A stretch of 64,000 nt of DNA from Leptospira montravelensis (lineage in GTDB: Bacteria; Spirochaetota; Leptospiria; Leptospirales; Leptospiraceae). Where the stretch lies: NCBI RefSeq assembly GCF_004770045.1, contig NZ_RQFO01000017.1:62001-126000 (forward strand), read 5' to 3'. Shown one piece after another: positions 38,060-46,148 of this stretch (position 1 is the stretch's first letter; each line of letters begins with the position of its first letter). The position numbers and the translations under genes are program-made. The notes below the pieces were generated by a model that made no database searches, was not told the DNA's origin, and saw only the letters and a list, made by a program, of their open reading frames with translations.

Positions 38060-38344
38060 CTATTGTCCTTGTTCTACTTTAGTGGCACCAGCACCAATTG
38101 TTTTGTCAATTGAGCCATTGAGTTTGAGCGCGATAAGAAGAGCGATAACCACTGCGAAAAGTGCTGCTCCTTCAATCATACCTGCTGCTACGTAAAGAAC
38201 GAGTTGGATCTTTCCAGCTGCTTCTGGTTGGCGGCTTATGCTTTCTGCCACTGATCCACCAATTCTACCAATACCGATTCCTGCACCAAGTAATGCAAGT
38301 CCTGCTGCGAGTCCTACTGCGATGTATCCTAAACCGAATTCCAT
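38060..38344 (-). CDS. atpE: ATP synthase F0 subunit c
   Basis: This rotor-ring subunit is 94 aa long, a two-helix hairpin. The first helix has the glycine-packed GLALLGAGIGIGRIGGSVAE. The polar loop carries SRQPEA. The second helix, VAAGMIEGAALFAVVIALLI, holds the ion carboxylate Glu58. Glu58 is followed by Gly rather than the Ser/Thr that helps bind sodium in known Na+-type rings, so proton coupling is likely. It lies between atpB and atpF. Confidence 0.96.
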   Translation of the reverse strand: MEFGLGYIAVGLAAGLALLGAGIGIGRIGGSVAESISRQPEAAGKIQLVLYVAAGMIEGAALFAVVIALLIALKLNGSIDKTIGAGATKVEQGQ

Positions 38345-38392
38345 TGTTTTCGTTTCACTCCTGTGTGTTTTATAATATAAATAAAACCAATC

Positions 38393-39469
38393 TTAATGTC
38401 TATGCATCACAGTTCCGATGAACACGGTTGTGAGCAGTGAGAAAATGAACGCTTGTAAAAAAGCTACAAGTAGTTCTAAAAAGTAAATAAGCACTGAACT
38501 GAGAACAGATACAGGTGCAATGAGCCAATTTTCGCTCATAAAGATAAACCCAAGTAACGCAAGGATCATAACGTGTCCTGCTGTCATGTTGGCAAGTAAC
38601 CTCATGGTTAACGCAAACGAACGTGCAATATGAGTGACGATAAATTCAAGAACCCACATCAGTGGCCAGAGTGGGAGTGGAACTCCCTTAGGAACCGCAT
38701 GTGCTACAAAGGAAATTCCTTGGTAAGAGAATGCGGTGCCGTATATCGTAAGTAAGGTGATGGATGCAAGAGAAAGTGTGACACTGATATCACCCGTTGG
38801 CGTGATCCCTGACCAGATCTCTCCAAAAGTATGGAGAGAATGAGGTGTATGCAAACCTAATCCTAACGAAAACTTTTGGTCTAAGGTCACAAGTCCATCG
38901 GAAGCAGCTACTGTTAGCTCACCGATCGAAGGAATGAGGCCAAACAAGTTACAGAAAAGGATAAAGAAAAACAACGAGAAGATATAGTGGTAATAAGAAT
39001 GTCCGTGGTGATCAAGGGATGCATCCACAACGTTTTCTTTTAGGTAAGATATGAAAGCCTCTACACCGGATGTGAATTTGTTATGAACTTTTTTAGGGTT
39101 CCTTGAAATCAAATTGGCTGCAGGGATAAAGATGAGGAACATAAAAAAACAAGCAATCCACATCATGGTCACTCGTTTGGTGATGTGAAGGTCAAGTCCA
39201 CCAACATAGTGGTATTTCACACCGTCATGGTTTACGAAGACATCATGATTTTCAGCGTCAAAACCAGGTTGCCCTTCTGTGACGATAGAACCACCAAAGT
39301 TGAGAGGGAAAATGGGAGCATCCCCTAAGTGGTGCGCCATCACTTCGCTGAAATCGAAGCCCTCATCAGAGCTGTGCCCTTCCGAATCGTTTGCAAAAAC
39401 ATTCGTAAAACTAAGGGAAAAAACTAATAAAAATGATAAAAAAAACCGATATTTAGACTTATTTTCCAC
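38393..39469 (-). CDS. atpB: ATP synthase F0 subunit a
   Basis: This stator subunit carries the ion half-channels. The C-terminal 230 residues show the family blocks, including the essential arginine in LTMRLLANMTAGHVMILALL and AFLQAFIFSLLTTVFIGT. The N-terminus is unusual: a signal-peptide-like segment (FFLSFLLVFSLSFTNVFAND) and a periplasmic region of about 80 residues precede the first core helix. I chose GTG 39469, which overlaps the atpI stop; the frame also opens at TTG 39517. It is about 358 aa, longer than most bacterial a subunits. Confidence 0.92.
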   Translation of the reverse strand: MENKSKYRFFLSFLLVFSLSFTNVFANDSEGHSSDEGFDFSEVMAHHLGDAPIFPLNFGGSIVTEGQPGFDAENHDVFVNHDGVKYHYVGGLDLHITKRVTMMWIACFFMFLIFIPAANLISRNPKKVHNKFTSGVEAFISYLKENVVDASLDHHGHSYYHYIFSLFFFILFCNLFGLIPSIGELTVAASDGLVTLDQKFSLGLGLHTPHSLHTFGEIWSGITPTGDISVTLSLASITLLTIYGTAFSYQGISFVAHAVPKGVPLPLWPLMWVLEFIVTHIARSFALTMRLLANMTAGHVMILALLGFIFMSENWLIAPVSVLSSVLIYFLELLVAFLQAFIFSLLTTVFIGTVMHRH

Positions 39470-39839
39470 TGAAATAGCTCGCAAATACAAGGAAAAGAAG
39501 GTGGACGAAATAGGCAATTAAAAATCCAGAAGTTGCCTCAAAAGGGTACTTTAAGACCTGCAGAGCAGTCAAAATGCCCAGATTTAGAAAGAAAGAGAGG
39601 AATACTGTAAAAAAGGGGAAGCCCGACTCTGCTAGGGCTGGTATTTTTCTCGGAAGAAACCGGAGTTGCAAGATGGCCATTTGGATCGCAAAGGACATGG
39701 CACCTCCAAAATAGAAAATCACACGATACCCATCTTCCACCAAACCAGCGGTTAGCGGGAGACTTAAAATGAAAGTAAAAAATAAATAAGTAAAATAGTG
39801 GAGATGGAACCTTTTTAGATTGATGGTACTTAGATCCAT
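39459..39839 (-). CDS. atpI: AtpI-like membrane protein at the head of the atp operon
   Basis: The 126-aa protein has four hydrophobic helices (for example FHLHYFTYLFFTFILSLPLT and ATSGFLIAYFVHLLFLVFAS). By size, topology and position directly before atpB it corresponds to ATP synthase subunit I, which helps c-ring assembly or Mg2+ supply. Sequence identity to known AtpI is not evident, so the name rests on context. It overlaps the atpB start. The GC-rich intergenic repeat lies just upstream. Confidence 0.65.
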   Translation of the reverse strand: MDLSTINLKRFHLHYFTYLFFTFILSLPLTAGLVEDGYRVIFYFGGAMSFAIQMAILQLRFLPRKIPALAESGFPFFTVFLSFFLNLGILTALQVLKYPFEATSGFLIAYFVHLLFLVFASYFSGK

Positions 39840-39905
39840 TGGTTGTAGTTTGCGAGGTGGGGGTGTGAGGGCAAGTAGGATTGGGGGTTCGTGGGGGATA
39901 GGAAG

Positions 39906-39959
39906 GTATAGATCCCCGCCCTAATCGAACTGGGTGGGGTTATCCACCCGCCACCCAAT
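39906..39959. repeat. GC-rich dispersed repeat, copy A
   Basis: The core CCCCGCCCTAAT...TGGGTGGGG...CACCCGCC.CCCAAT is shared with copy B at 42348-42395 in the same orientation. It stands out from the AT-rich surroundings. It can fold into a short hairpin with CCCCGCCC pairing to GGGTGGGG through one G-U pair. Copy A has a longer loop than copy B. Confidence 0.65.
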
Positions 39960-40067
39960 GGCTACCATATATCACATGTTTGTTGGCTTGAGAAGGAGGA
40001 ATTGTAGGTTCACAAATTTTATTTGCTAAAGTTCATCTTTTTGCCAATTCTAAATAGAAAATTACAA

Positions 40068-41195
40068 TTACTTTGACGAAAGTTTGTATTTGGTATTCAA
40101 ATAAAAGAAAATTTTTTCCACATCTGCTTCTGAAAGATCCGTATTGAAGAATAGAACTTCAGCTATATCGGCATCAAGATTTCCATTACCTAAATAAATA
40201 GTATTTGGACTAGCACCACCAGAATAATCATAAGAGATTGATACTTGACTTTTCAAACTTCCATTCCAATACTCACGACCAGATGTCACCAACACTTGCA
40301 CTGAACCTATCGCCAGAAATTCATTTTTTGGAATTGGTAAAGCTGATATAGTAGAGCAACTCGCACCATTTCGACAGACAAGATATGCAGAAATTGGATG
40401 ATCTATAGAAATCTCTCTTCCTTGGCCGCCATGTATATTGATTAAAGTGATCCCACCAGTAATCGTATTAACCAACTTCATCACAAAGAAAACGCTTCCG
40501 CTATTATTAGCATACAATCCTACTCCGCCCGATAAATTCATCCTTGATACATTTGCATTTCTGAATTCTGCCACTGGGTAGCCATTGACTTGACCTTTTC
40601 GAAATAGAGTATGCACTGTCGGATATGCTGCTTGAGAAATATGATTTCCATAACCACTGACATCAGGCCAGGCAGTAATCGGATCACCATCATTTAACGT
40701 TAGTTGGTCTGCCTTAAACCAAAGCCTAAGAGAACCGGAGCCCAAAACTCTGGGTGCTACCATTTGAACAGTGTATTCATTGGTACTGCCATCTACTCCA
40801 GTCACAATATATTTTAACGGAGCTGAATAAGGGTTAGAAGTAACGCCACTTATTTGTTCCTGTCCATCCACCGTAACAGAGACACCATTTGTTTTGAAAG
40901 TTGCAATATAGGAAGATATAGAAACTATTGATTCGGAAGTGATGACAATTTTGTTTTCTGTGATGATCCCAGTCACACCTAAACTAGGAATCGAATACTC
41001 CAATATTTCTTTTGCCACCGATGGAACATAGACTTTACCGCAAGTAGGACTACCATCGGAAGTGGTCCATTTTAAGAGCAAAGTGTCTATAAACCGTTTT
41101 CCATTGGGGTCACACGGATTTTCAGAAAATGGATTTTTGCAAGACAACAAAAAAAGAATGAAACAAAAGCAAAATTTAAAATATGGCTTCAGCAT
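40068..41195 (-). CDS. lipoprotein with LamG/concanavalin-like domain
   Basis: The 375-aa protein starts at ATG 41195 with a short signal and lipobox (CFILFLLSC). The first domain (about residues 60-170) has the repeated beta pattern of DUF5018-like modules (YIVTGVDGSTNEYTVQM). The second (about 180-375) is a lectin-like jelly roll: LRLWFKADQLTLNDGDPITA, WPDVSGYGNH, then IAEVLFFNTDLSEADVEKIF. It is probably a surface or periplasmic carbohydrate-binding lipoprotein. The frame opens upstream at ATG 41258, but that would add 21 non-signal residues. It lies between the two GC-rich repeats. Confidence 0.7.
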   Translation of the reverse strand: MLKPYFKFCFCFILFLLSCKNPFSENPCDPNGKRFIDTLLLKWTTSDGSPTCGKVYVPSVAKEILEYSIPSLGVTGIITENKIVITSESIVSISSYIATFKTNGVSVTVDGQEQISGVTSNPYSAPLKYIVTGVDGSTNEYTVQMVAPRVLGSGSLRLWFKADQLTLNDGDPITAWPDVSGYGNHISQAAYPTVHTLFRKGQVNGYPVAEFRNANVSRMNLSGGVGLYANNSGSVFFVMKLVNTITGGITLINIHGGQGREISIDHPISAYLVCRNGASCSTISALPIPKNEFLAIGSVQVLVTSGREYWNGSLKSQVSISYDYSGGASPNTIYLGNGNLDADIAEVLFFNTDLSEADVEKIFFYLNTKYKLSSK

Positions 41196-41313
41196 AGCGC
41201 AGTTTACCTTTGCTTTTGTAAGTTCAAGTGGTTTAAAACCTAAATGATGTTGGATCATTTTTATACGACTTTTTATCAGTCAAGAATAAATTAGGAAATT
41301 TATTCCCATAATA

Positions 41314-41727
41314 CTACATTTGGTCTAAATTTATACCAAACTTATCGAGAATTTCCTTTAATTGGTTTGCTTGGCTTTCACTAATTCCAGATAAACAAAA
41401 AATTTGTTCCGGGATTCCTTTGACCTTTTCTTTTAATTGTTTTCCCATCTTGGTTAAAGTAACAATCACAACACGTTCATCGTTGGGATTTCTATTGCGT
41501 AGGATCAATTCGTTTTGTTCCAACCGTTTGAGTAGTGGGGTTAAAGTTCCGGAATCTAGTTGCAAACGATCTCCTAATCCACTTACAGAACTTTCCCCTT
41601 CCTCCCATAGAACTAACATAACCAGATATTGTGGGTAAGTTAGTCCTACCGACTCAAGTAAAGGCCGGTAGATTTTCATCAATCGATGCATCGAAGAATA
41701 TAAGGAAAAACAAATTTGGTTCTTCAA
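41314..41727 (-). CDS. ohrR: OhrR-type MarR family regulator
   Basis: The 137-aa protein (TTG start 41727, eight bases behind a perfect AGGAGG) has a MarR winged helix: LTYPQYLVMLVLWEEGESSV, GDRLQLDSGTLTPLLKRLE and NPNDERVVIVTLT with the wing. Cys6, in NQICFSLYSS, matches the peroxide-sensing N-terminal cysteine of OhrR proteins. It would repress organic-peroxide defence until oxidised. The gpx gene lies directly upstream in the same direction, and a palindrome before gpx is the likely operator. The frame is open further upstream to 41814, but that start would overlap gpx. Confidence 0.85.
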   Translation of the reverse strand: MKNQICFSLYSSMHRLMKIYRPLLESVGLTYPQYLVMLVLWEEGESSVSGLGDRLQLDSGTLTPLLKRLEQNELILRNRNPNDERVVIVTLTKMGKQLKEKVKGIPEQIFCLSGISESQANQLKEILDKFGINLDQM

Positions 41728-41752
41728 AAGAAGAACCTCCTCTGTTGGATTC

Positions 41753-42238
41753 TTAAGCTTTGACAAGTTTTTCGATGTCCTTTTCGATATCTTCTGGTTT
41801 TGTAATCGGAGCATATCGTTTCACAACGTTTCCGTTTTTATCAATTAAGAATTTTGTAAAATTCCATTTGATATCCAAAGAACCGAAGATTCCAGGTGCT
41901 TGTTTTTTAAGGTGTTGGTAAAGTGGATCTGTATTTGGTCCATTTACTTCTAATTTTGAAAAGATAGGAAAAGTAGTAGAGAATGTTCTCTCACAAAATA
42001 ATTTGATTTCTGCGTCCGTTCCAGGTTCTTGTTGTCCGAACTGGTTGCACGGAAACGCTAAAATTTCCAAACCCTTTCCCTTCCATCGATCATAAGTTTC
42101 CTGAAGGCCTTTGTATTGAGGAGTGAATCCGCATTCGCTCGCAGTATTTACGATCAAAAGTACTTTGTCTTTAAATTGCTCCAAAGGAACTTCCTCGGAT
42201 CCACGTTTTACTTTGATTTTATAAAATTCATCTGACAT
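41753..42238 (-). CDS. glutathione peroxidase family protein
   Basis: The 161-aa thioredoxin-fold peroxidase has the signature LIVNTASECGFTPQYKGLQE with a cysteine in place of selenocysteine, the second signature LAFPCNQFGQQEPG, and the tryptophan/asparagine block IKWNFTKFLIDKNG. Cys-type enzymes usually use thioredoxin and reduce organic hydroperoxides. It precedes ohrR by 25 bases, making a peroxide-responsive unit. Confidence 0.93.
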   Translation of the reverse strand: MSDEFYKIKVKRGSEEVPLEQFKDKVLLIVNTASECGFTPQYKGLQETYDRWKGKGLEILAFPCNQFGQQEPGTDAEIKLFCERTFSTTFPIFSKLEVNGPNTDPLYQHLKKQAPGIFGSLDIKWNFTKFLIDKNGNVVKRYAPITKPEDIEKDIEKLVKA

Positions 42239-42263
42239 TTTTTCTCTCCCTTATTGCATATTA

Positions 42264-42292
42264 GATTGTGCACAATTTAATTTTGTTCAATC
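42264..42292. promoter_or_regulatory. palindromic operator upstream of gpx-ohrR
   Basis: A perfect 12-base palindrome ATTGTGCACAAT lies at 42265-42276, about 26 bases before the gpx start. A second half-like GAAC/GTTC element follows up to 42292, where GATTG and CAATC close an imperfect larger dyad. MarR/OhrR proteins bind AT-rich palindromes of this kind. OhrR binding is inferred from position. Confidence 0.55.
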
Positions 42293-42347
42293 TTTTTAAT
42301 GGAATTCATTGATTTTTTAAGTGGTTCTTGGAGAAATTTGCGGATAA

Positions 42348-42395
42348 ATATAGCCCCGCCCTAATTTGGGTGGGGAACTAGACCCGCCTCCCAAT
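42348..42395. repeat. GC-rich dispersed repeat, copy B
   Basis: This is the second copy of the repeat at 39906-39959: CCCCGCCCTAATTTGGGTGG, then GG and a run with ACCCGCCTCCCAAT. The tight hairpin CCCCGCCC-taattt-GGGTGGGG is clearest here. Same orientation as copy A. Confidence 0.65.
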
Positions 42396-42561
42396 ACCAT
42401 CGCCATACCACAACCCCAAGGACCTGGCCACAACCTTCCCCATTTCCCAATATTTTTTACAAAAAAGTTCCTAGTATTGCAGAATTGACTAGCCTTTCTC
42501 GTGAAAACATTCGTAATGATACGAATTTTATTTCTCATTTCAAAGATATTTGGAGCAAACA

Positions 42562-43851
42562 ATGAAAATACAATTGGTCTTACGGCCTTTGTTGGTATGT
42601 ATACTTTTCTTAGTGCCAGGATTCTTGGCGGCAGAAGGAGAATTACCTCCCCCCTCTACCATCGATAAATCCGACACCTCATGGATGTTAGTCTCTTCTG
42701 CATTTGTGTTTTTTATGATCCCAGGTCTTGCTTTGTTTTACGGTGGTATCGTCCGATCCAAAAATGTTCTCTCCACGATGATGCATAGTTTTGTGTCCAT
42801 CATCGTAATGACATTACAATGGACGATTGTAGGATATAGTTTTGCCTTTTCAGGAGACAACCCCTACATAGGTAATTTTGATTTAGCTTTTTTAAACGGG
42901 ATCAATGTTGATTCAGTAAAAGGAACTATTCCAACCTATGTGCACTTTTTATTCCAAGGTATGTTTGCCCTCATTACACCAGCGCTAATATCAGGAGCAA
43001 TTGCCGAAAGAATCAAACTTTCTGCTTATGTAATTTTTATTCTCGTATGGTCAACGTTAGTTTATGATCCAGTCGCACATTGGGTTTGGTCCGATTCGGG
43101 TTGGTTGTTCCAAATGAATGCACTTGATTTTGCCGGTGGAACGGTTGTCCATTTAATCTCAGGGATTGCTGGACTTGCCGCAGCGATTGTCATCGGAAAA
43201 CGAAAAGGCGACGCCGGTCTATTAACACATCCCAACAATATGACTTATACTTTACTTGGCTCAGGTTTATTGTGGTTCGGTTGGTTTGGTTTCAATGCTG
43301 GTTCGGGTCTTGCAGTAAATGGACTTGCTGCAAGAGCATTTTTAGTGACTCTGATTGCACCAGCTGCAGCAGGAGCCAGTTGGTTACTGATTGAATGGTT
43401 ACATACAAAAAAAGCAACAGCACTAGGAGCTGCATCAGGAATTGTGGCTGGTCTTGTAGTGATTACACCTGCATCCGGTTATGTGGGAGTACAAGGAGCG
43501 ATACTTATGGGGTTTGTTGTATCTCCAATTTGTTATATGGCTATTCTACTCAAAGGTAAACTAAATTACGATGATACTCTTGATGCTTTTGGTATCCACG
43601 GAGTAGGTGGTGCATTCGGTGCCATTCTAACAGGTCTTTTTGCATTAGAGTTAGCAGAGGGAATGACATTAGGAAACCAGATGAATGCCCAAGTAATCAG
43701 TGTAGTTGCAACAGGGATTTATTCCTTTGTTATTTCGTATATACTAGCATTAGTAATCGAAAAAACCATTGGCTTTAGAATCGAAGAAGATAAAGAAATC
43801 ACCGGACTCGACCAAGAAATTCACGGTGAAAAAGGATATGATATTAGGTAA
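42562..43851 (+). CDS. amtB: ammonium transporter
   Basis: The 429-aa protein has a cleavable N-terminal signal (LVLRPLLVCILFLVPGFLAA) and eleven membrane helices. Family marks are FFMIPGLALFYGGIVRSKNV, FALITPALISGAIAERIKLS, GGTVVHLISGIAGLAAAIVI with the first pore histidine, and FGIHGVGGAFGAILTG with the second. ATG 42562 has GGAG six bases before it. It conducts ammonium or ammonia across the inner membrane. glnK follows after 5 bases, the standard pair, in which the P-II protein blocks the channel. Confidence 0.97.
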   Translation: MKIQLVLRPLLVCILFLVPGFLAAEGELPPPSTIDKSDTSWMLVSSAFVFFMIPGLALFYGGIVRSKNVLSTMMHSFVSIIVMTLQWTIVGYSFAFSGDNPYIGNFDLAFLNGINVDSVKGTIPTYVHFLFQGMFALITPALISGAIAERIKLSAYVIFILVWSTLVYDPVAHWVWSDSGWLFQMNALDFAGGTVVHLISGIAGLAAAIVIGKRKGDAGLLTHPNNMTYTLLGSGLLWFGWFGFNAGSGLAVNGLAARAFLVTLIAPAAAGASWLLIEWLHTKKATALGAASGIVAGLVVITPASGYVGVQGAILMGFVVSPICYMAILLKGKLNYDDTLDAFGIHGVGGAFGAILTGLFALELAEGMTLGNQMNAQVISVVATGIYSFVISYILALVIEKTIGFRIEEDKEITGLDQEIHGEKGYDIR

Positions 43852-43856
43852 ACATT

Positions 43857-44204
43857 ATGAAATTAGTCGTCGCAATCATCCAACCACATAAGTTAGAAGA
43901 AGTTAAAAACGAACTTACAAAAAACGAAATCTATCGTTTAACAGTGAGTGATGTCCAAGGTTATGGACAACAAAAAGGGAAAACAGAAGTATTCCGTGGA
44001 CATGAATACCAAGTGAACCTTCTTAGAAAGGTAAGATTAGAAATTGCTGTGAATGATGAGTTTGTCAAACCCACTGTCGATGCTATTCTAAAAGCAGCAA
44101 AAACAGGACCAGAAGGCAAAATTGGAGATGGAAAAATCTTTGTTATGCCTCTGGAAGAAGTGATTCGCATTCGTAGTGGGGAACGAGGAAACAAAGCCAT
44201 CTAA
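43857..44204 (+). CDS. glnK: nitrogen regulatory protein P-II
   Basis: The 115-aa protein shows the P-II fold: MKLVVAIIQPHKLEEVKNEL, the T-loop QQKGKTEVFRGHEYQVNLL with the tyrosine that is uridylylated in many bacteria, and the C-terminal GPEGKIGDGKIFVMPLEEV. Placement after amtB supports GlnK rather than GlnB. It would sense ATP/ADP and 2-oxoglutarate and gate AmtB. Confidence 0.95.
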   Translation: MKLVVAIIQPHKLEEVKNELTKNEIYRLTVSDVQGYGQQKGKTEVFRGHEYQVNLLRKVRLEIAVNDEFVKPTVDAILKAAKTGPEGKIGDGKIFVMPLEEVIRIRSGERGNKAI

Positions 44205-44217
44205 CATAAAATCGGCG

Positions 44218-44240
44218 CTCCGAGGTTTTTTCCCTCGGAG
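44218..44240. terminator. hairpin terminator between glnK and ilvB
   Basis: CTCCGAGG (44218-44225) and CCTCGGAG (44233-44240) form a perfect 8-bp stem with a T-rich loop. It sits between the convergent ends of glnK and ilvB. The T run after the stem is better on the leftward strand, so it probably serves ilvB most. Confidence 0.6.
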
Positions 44241-44247
44241 TCAAAAC

Positions 44248-45942
44248 TTAGGTTGTTACTTGGCCTAAGATGTATTCCTGATTGGATTTTCCACCAGGTA
44301 CAAATGGATACACTCCCCAACTAGACGGAACTTTCAATTCAATGATGGCTGGTCCTTCGATTTCTAAAACTTTTCCTAAATCTTCAACCCCAAACCTCCA
44401 GTCCCACTCAAAATAACCAATTTCGAATGATTGACATAACACTGAAAAATCAGGATGGAAATAGAATTTAGAACCAGAATACAAACTTCCGTAAAACAAG
44501 TCTTGTTGTTGTTTCACTAACCCCAAATGTTCATTGTTGATTAGTATGATCTTTACATTTAGGTTCTGTTCTCTAAGTGTAGATAGCTCTTGTAAGTTCA
44601 TCATAATAGATCCATCACCAGTAAAACAATACACATGAGAATCCCGATGGCTTAATGCAACACCGATGGCAGTGGGAAGACCAAACCCCATAGTTCCTTG
44701 TCCACCAGATGTGATCCAAGAAAAAGGCTGACACAATGGAAAATATTGAGCTACCCACATCTGGTGTTGGCCCACATCAGTTAGTACAAAATGTTCACCC
44801 ATTGGTAAAACCGAAGCAAAATCTAGAAGGATGGACTTCATTGGATGTTCCTCCGGAATTTGTTTCCAAGTTTCGATCTGTAACAAAGAATCCTTGTTTT
44901 CAATTAAAAACTCTTCTTCTAAAAGAAAGGGAAGAATTTCCGAAATATCTTTCTGTAAACTCAAGGTTACTGGTTTATTTTTTCCAATTTCACGGGCATC
45001 GATATCAATATGTATGACTTTCGCTTGGATACAAAACTTCTGAATGGCACCTGTTGCCCGATCATCAAAACGAACGCCTATTGCGATTAGCAAATCACAA
45101 ACACCTAGTGCTTCATTGGCAGCTACTGTTCCATGCATACCCATCATTCCTAAATTCATAGGGTCATCTTTTTCGAAAATCCCAAGTCCCATAAGAGTGG
45201 TAACTACAGGGATATTAAAACGAGAAACAAATTCTCTTAAACGTAAGTATTCTTTTTTTGCTCCTCCACCAATATACAACAAGGGAAACTTAGAATCCTC
45301 AAGTATGGATTTGAATTCTTGTAAAAATAATTCCATCCATTGTAAGGATATATCATTTCCCTTTGGAATATGTTCATTGTAGGTGCCTGCTTTGATCAAT
45401 GGATCAGAACCATTATTCCTATTTGGTAATGTAATCTTTTGTGTCTGGATGTCTTTAGGTAAATCAATCCAAACAGGACCTATCTTTCCTTCACCACATA
45501 ACCTATAAGCCTCCTCCAATGTTTCAATAATTTGGTTTGGCTCCTGGATCAAATAAACATTTTTAACAATTGATGATACGATTTTTGTAGTTGGCAATTC
45601 TTGAAACGCATCAGATCCCATTAAGGCCAATGGCACTTGCCCTGAAAAAACTAACAGGGGAACTGAATCCCTTTGTGCATCAGCTACTGCAGTGATCAGA
45701 TTAGCAACGCCAGGTCCAGAGGAAACAAACACGGCACTTACCTCACCTGTACTCCTGGACCTGCCTTGCGCGATAAAACCGGCACCTTGTTCATGCCTGG
45801 CTAACACATGTTCGATATTTGACACCGCCAAACTTTCATATAACGGTAGTATGGTTCCACCAGGGACACCTGGAATCCATGTAATGCCTTTTGATTCTAA
45901 AAAACGAATGATATATTGACTAACGGTGATTTGTTCCGACAT
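44248..45942 (-). CDS. ilvB: acetolactate synthase large subunit
   Basis: This TPP enzyme starts valine, leucine and isoleucine synthesis. The 564-aa protein has the N-terminal PGVPGGTILPLYE, the catalytic glutamate in ARHEQGAGFIAQGRSRSTGE, the FAD-like middle domain and the TPP/Mg2+ block FTGDGSIMMNLQELSTLRE with ILINNEHLGLVKQQQDLFY. No regulatory small subunit (ilvN) is adjacent; the next gene to the left is convergent. The start is preceded by GAGAGGA. A leader peptide and paired hairpins upstream suggest attenuation by branched-chain amino acids. Confidence 0.94.
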   Translation of the reverse strand: MSEQITVSQYIIRFLESKGITWIPGVPGGTILPLYESLAVSNIEHVLARHEQGAGFIAQGRSRSTGEVSAVFVSSGPGVANLITAVADAQRDSVPLLVFSGQVPLALMGSDAFQELPTTKIVSSIVKNVYLIQEPNQIIETLEEAYRLCGEGKIGPVWIDLPKDIQTQKITLPNRNNGSDPLIKAGTYNEHIPKGNDISLQWMELFLQEFKSILEDSKFPLLYIGGGAKKEYLRLREFVSRFNIPVVTTLMGLGIFEKDDPMNLGMMGMHGTVAANEALGVCDLLIAIGVRFDDRATGAIQKFCIQAKVIHIDIDAREIGKNKPVTLSLQKDISEILPFLLEEEFLIENKDSLLQIETWKQIPEEHPMKSILLDFASVLPMGEHFVLTDVGQHQMWVAQYFPLCQPFSWITSGGQGTMGFGLPTAIGVALSHRDSHVYCFTGDGSIMMNLQELSTLREQNLNVKIILINNEHLGLVKQQQDLFYGSLYSGSKFYFHPDFSVLCQSFEIGYFEWDWRFGVEDLGKVLEIEGPAIIELKVPSSWGVYPFVPGGKSNQEYILGQVTT

Positions 45943-45960
45943 AAAGATCCTCTCTTGTTG

Positions 45961-46025
45961 GTTTCCCCGTCGACTTTCAGCTTTCTGTCGACCGAGGAAA
46001 CAAGTGAGAATTATGACAGAAAGCT
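45961..46025 (-). promoter_or_regulatory. two mutually exclusive hairpins before ilvB (attenuator-like)
   Basis: Reading leftward, AGCTTTCTGTC (46025-46015) is an exact complement of GACAGAAAGCT (45989-45979). The second strand also lies in the loop and first 3 bases of another stem, GTTTCCTCGGTCGAC (46001-45987) with GTCGACGGGGAAAC (45974-45961). The two foldings compete. The first strand overlaps the last codons of the leader ORF, so ribosome position could choose between them. The second hairpin lacks a U run and ends about 20 bases before ATG 45942, so it may act on translation or need Rho. Confidence 0.6.
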
Positions 46026-46148
46026 ACGTATGTATGAGGAGACTACGACGACGACGACTAGGACGAGAGTAGAGAGGACATAGCTAGACAATCCAAAAAC
46101 GGGCATGGTGTCCATGAATTCGTTGTTTGTGGTTGCCTGTGAAGCCAT
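46011..46148 (-). CDS. putative ilv leader peptide, 45 aa
   Basis: ATG 46148 to TAA 46011. The sequence contains VLSTLVLVVVVVVSSYI, with six consecutive valine codons (31-36) and three leucine codons and an isoleucine nearby, directly in front of acetolactate synthase. This is the hallmark of branched-chain amino acid leader peptides. The end of the ORF overlaps the first strand of the competing hairpin. No ribosome site is visible. A -35-like TTGACG (46186-46181) would put the RNA start near 46150, so the leader might be translated from a leaderless RNA; its -10 is poor. Confidence 0.65.
   Translation of the reverse strand: MASQATTNNEFMDTMPVFGLSSYVLSTLVLVVVVVVSSYIRSFLS

Larger units (their letters stand above)
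42239..42561. other. intergenic region between gpx and amtB
   Basis: This gap of about 320 bases holds the gpx-ohrR operator at its left, the GC-rich repeat copy B in the middle, and an AT-rich amtB upstream part at the right with a lone TTGACT (near 42484) but no convincing -10. The leftward ORF across it is explained by the repeat and not supported as a gene. Confidence 0.6.

Noticed and set aside
42470..42500. Possible sigma54 promoter before amtB (TATTGCAG)
   Set aside because: The -12-like TTGC is present but the -24 GG at the required spacing is GT, so the consensus is not met.
42317..42562. Leftward 81-aa ORF over the gpx-amtB gap
   Set aside because: It runs through the GC-rich repeat, gives a Gly/Pro/Trp-rich sequence without domain sense, and lies across the amtB upstream region.
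46041..46070. GAC/GTC trinucleotide run as a microsatellite
   Set aside because: It is fully explained by the consecutive valine codons of the leader peptide.
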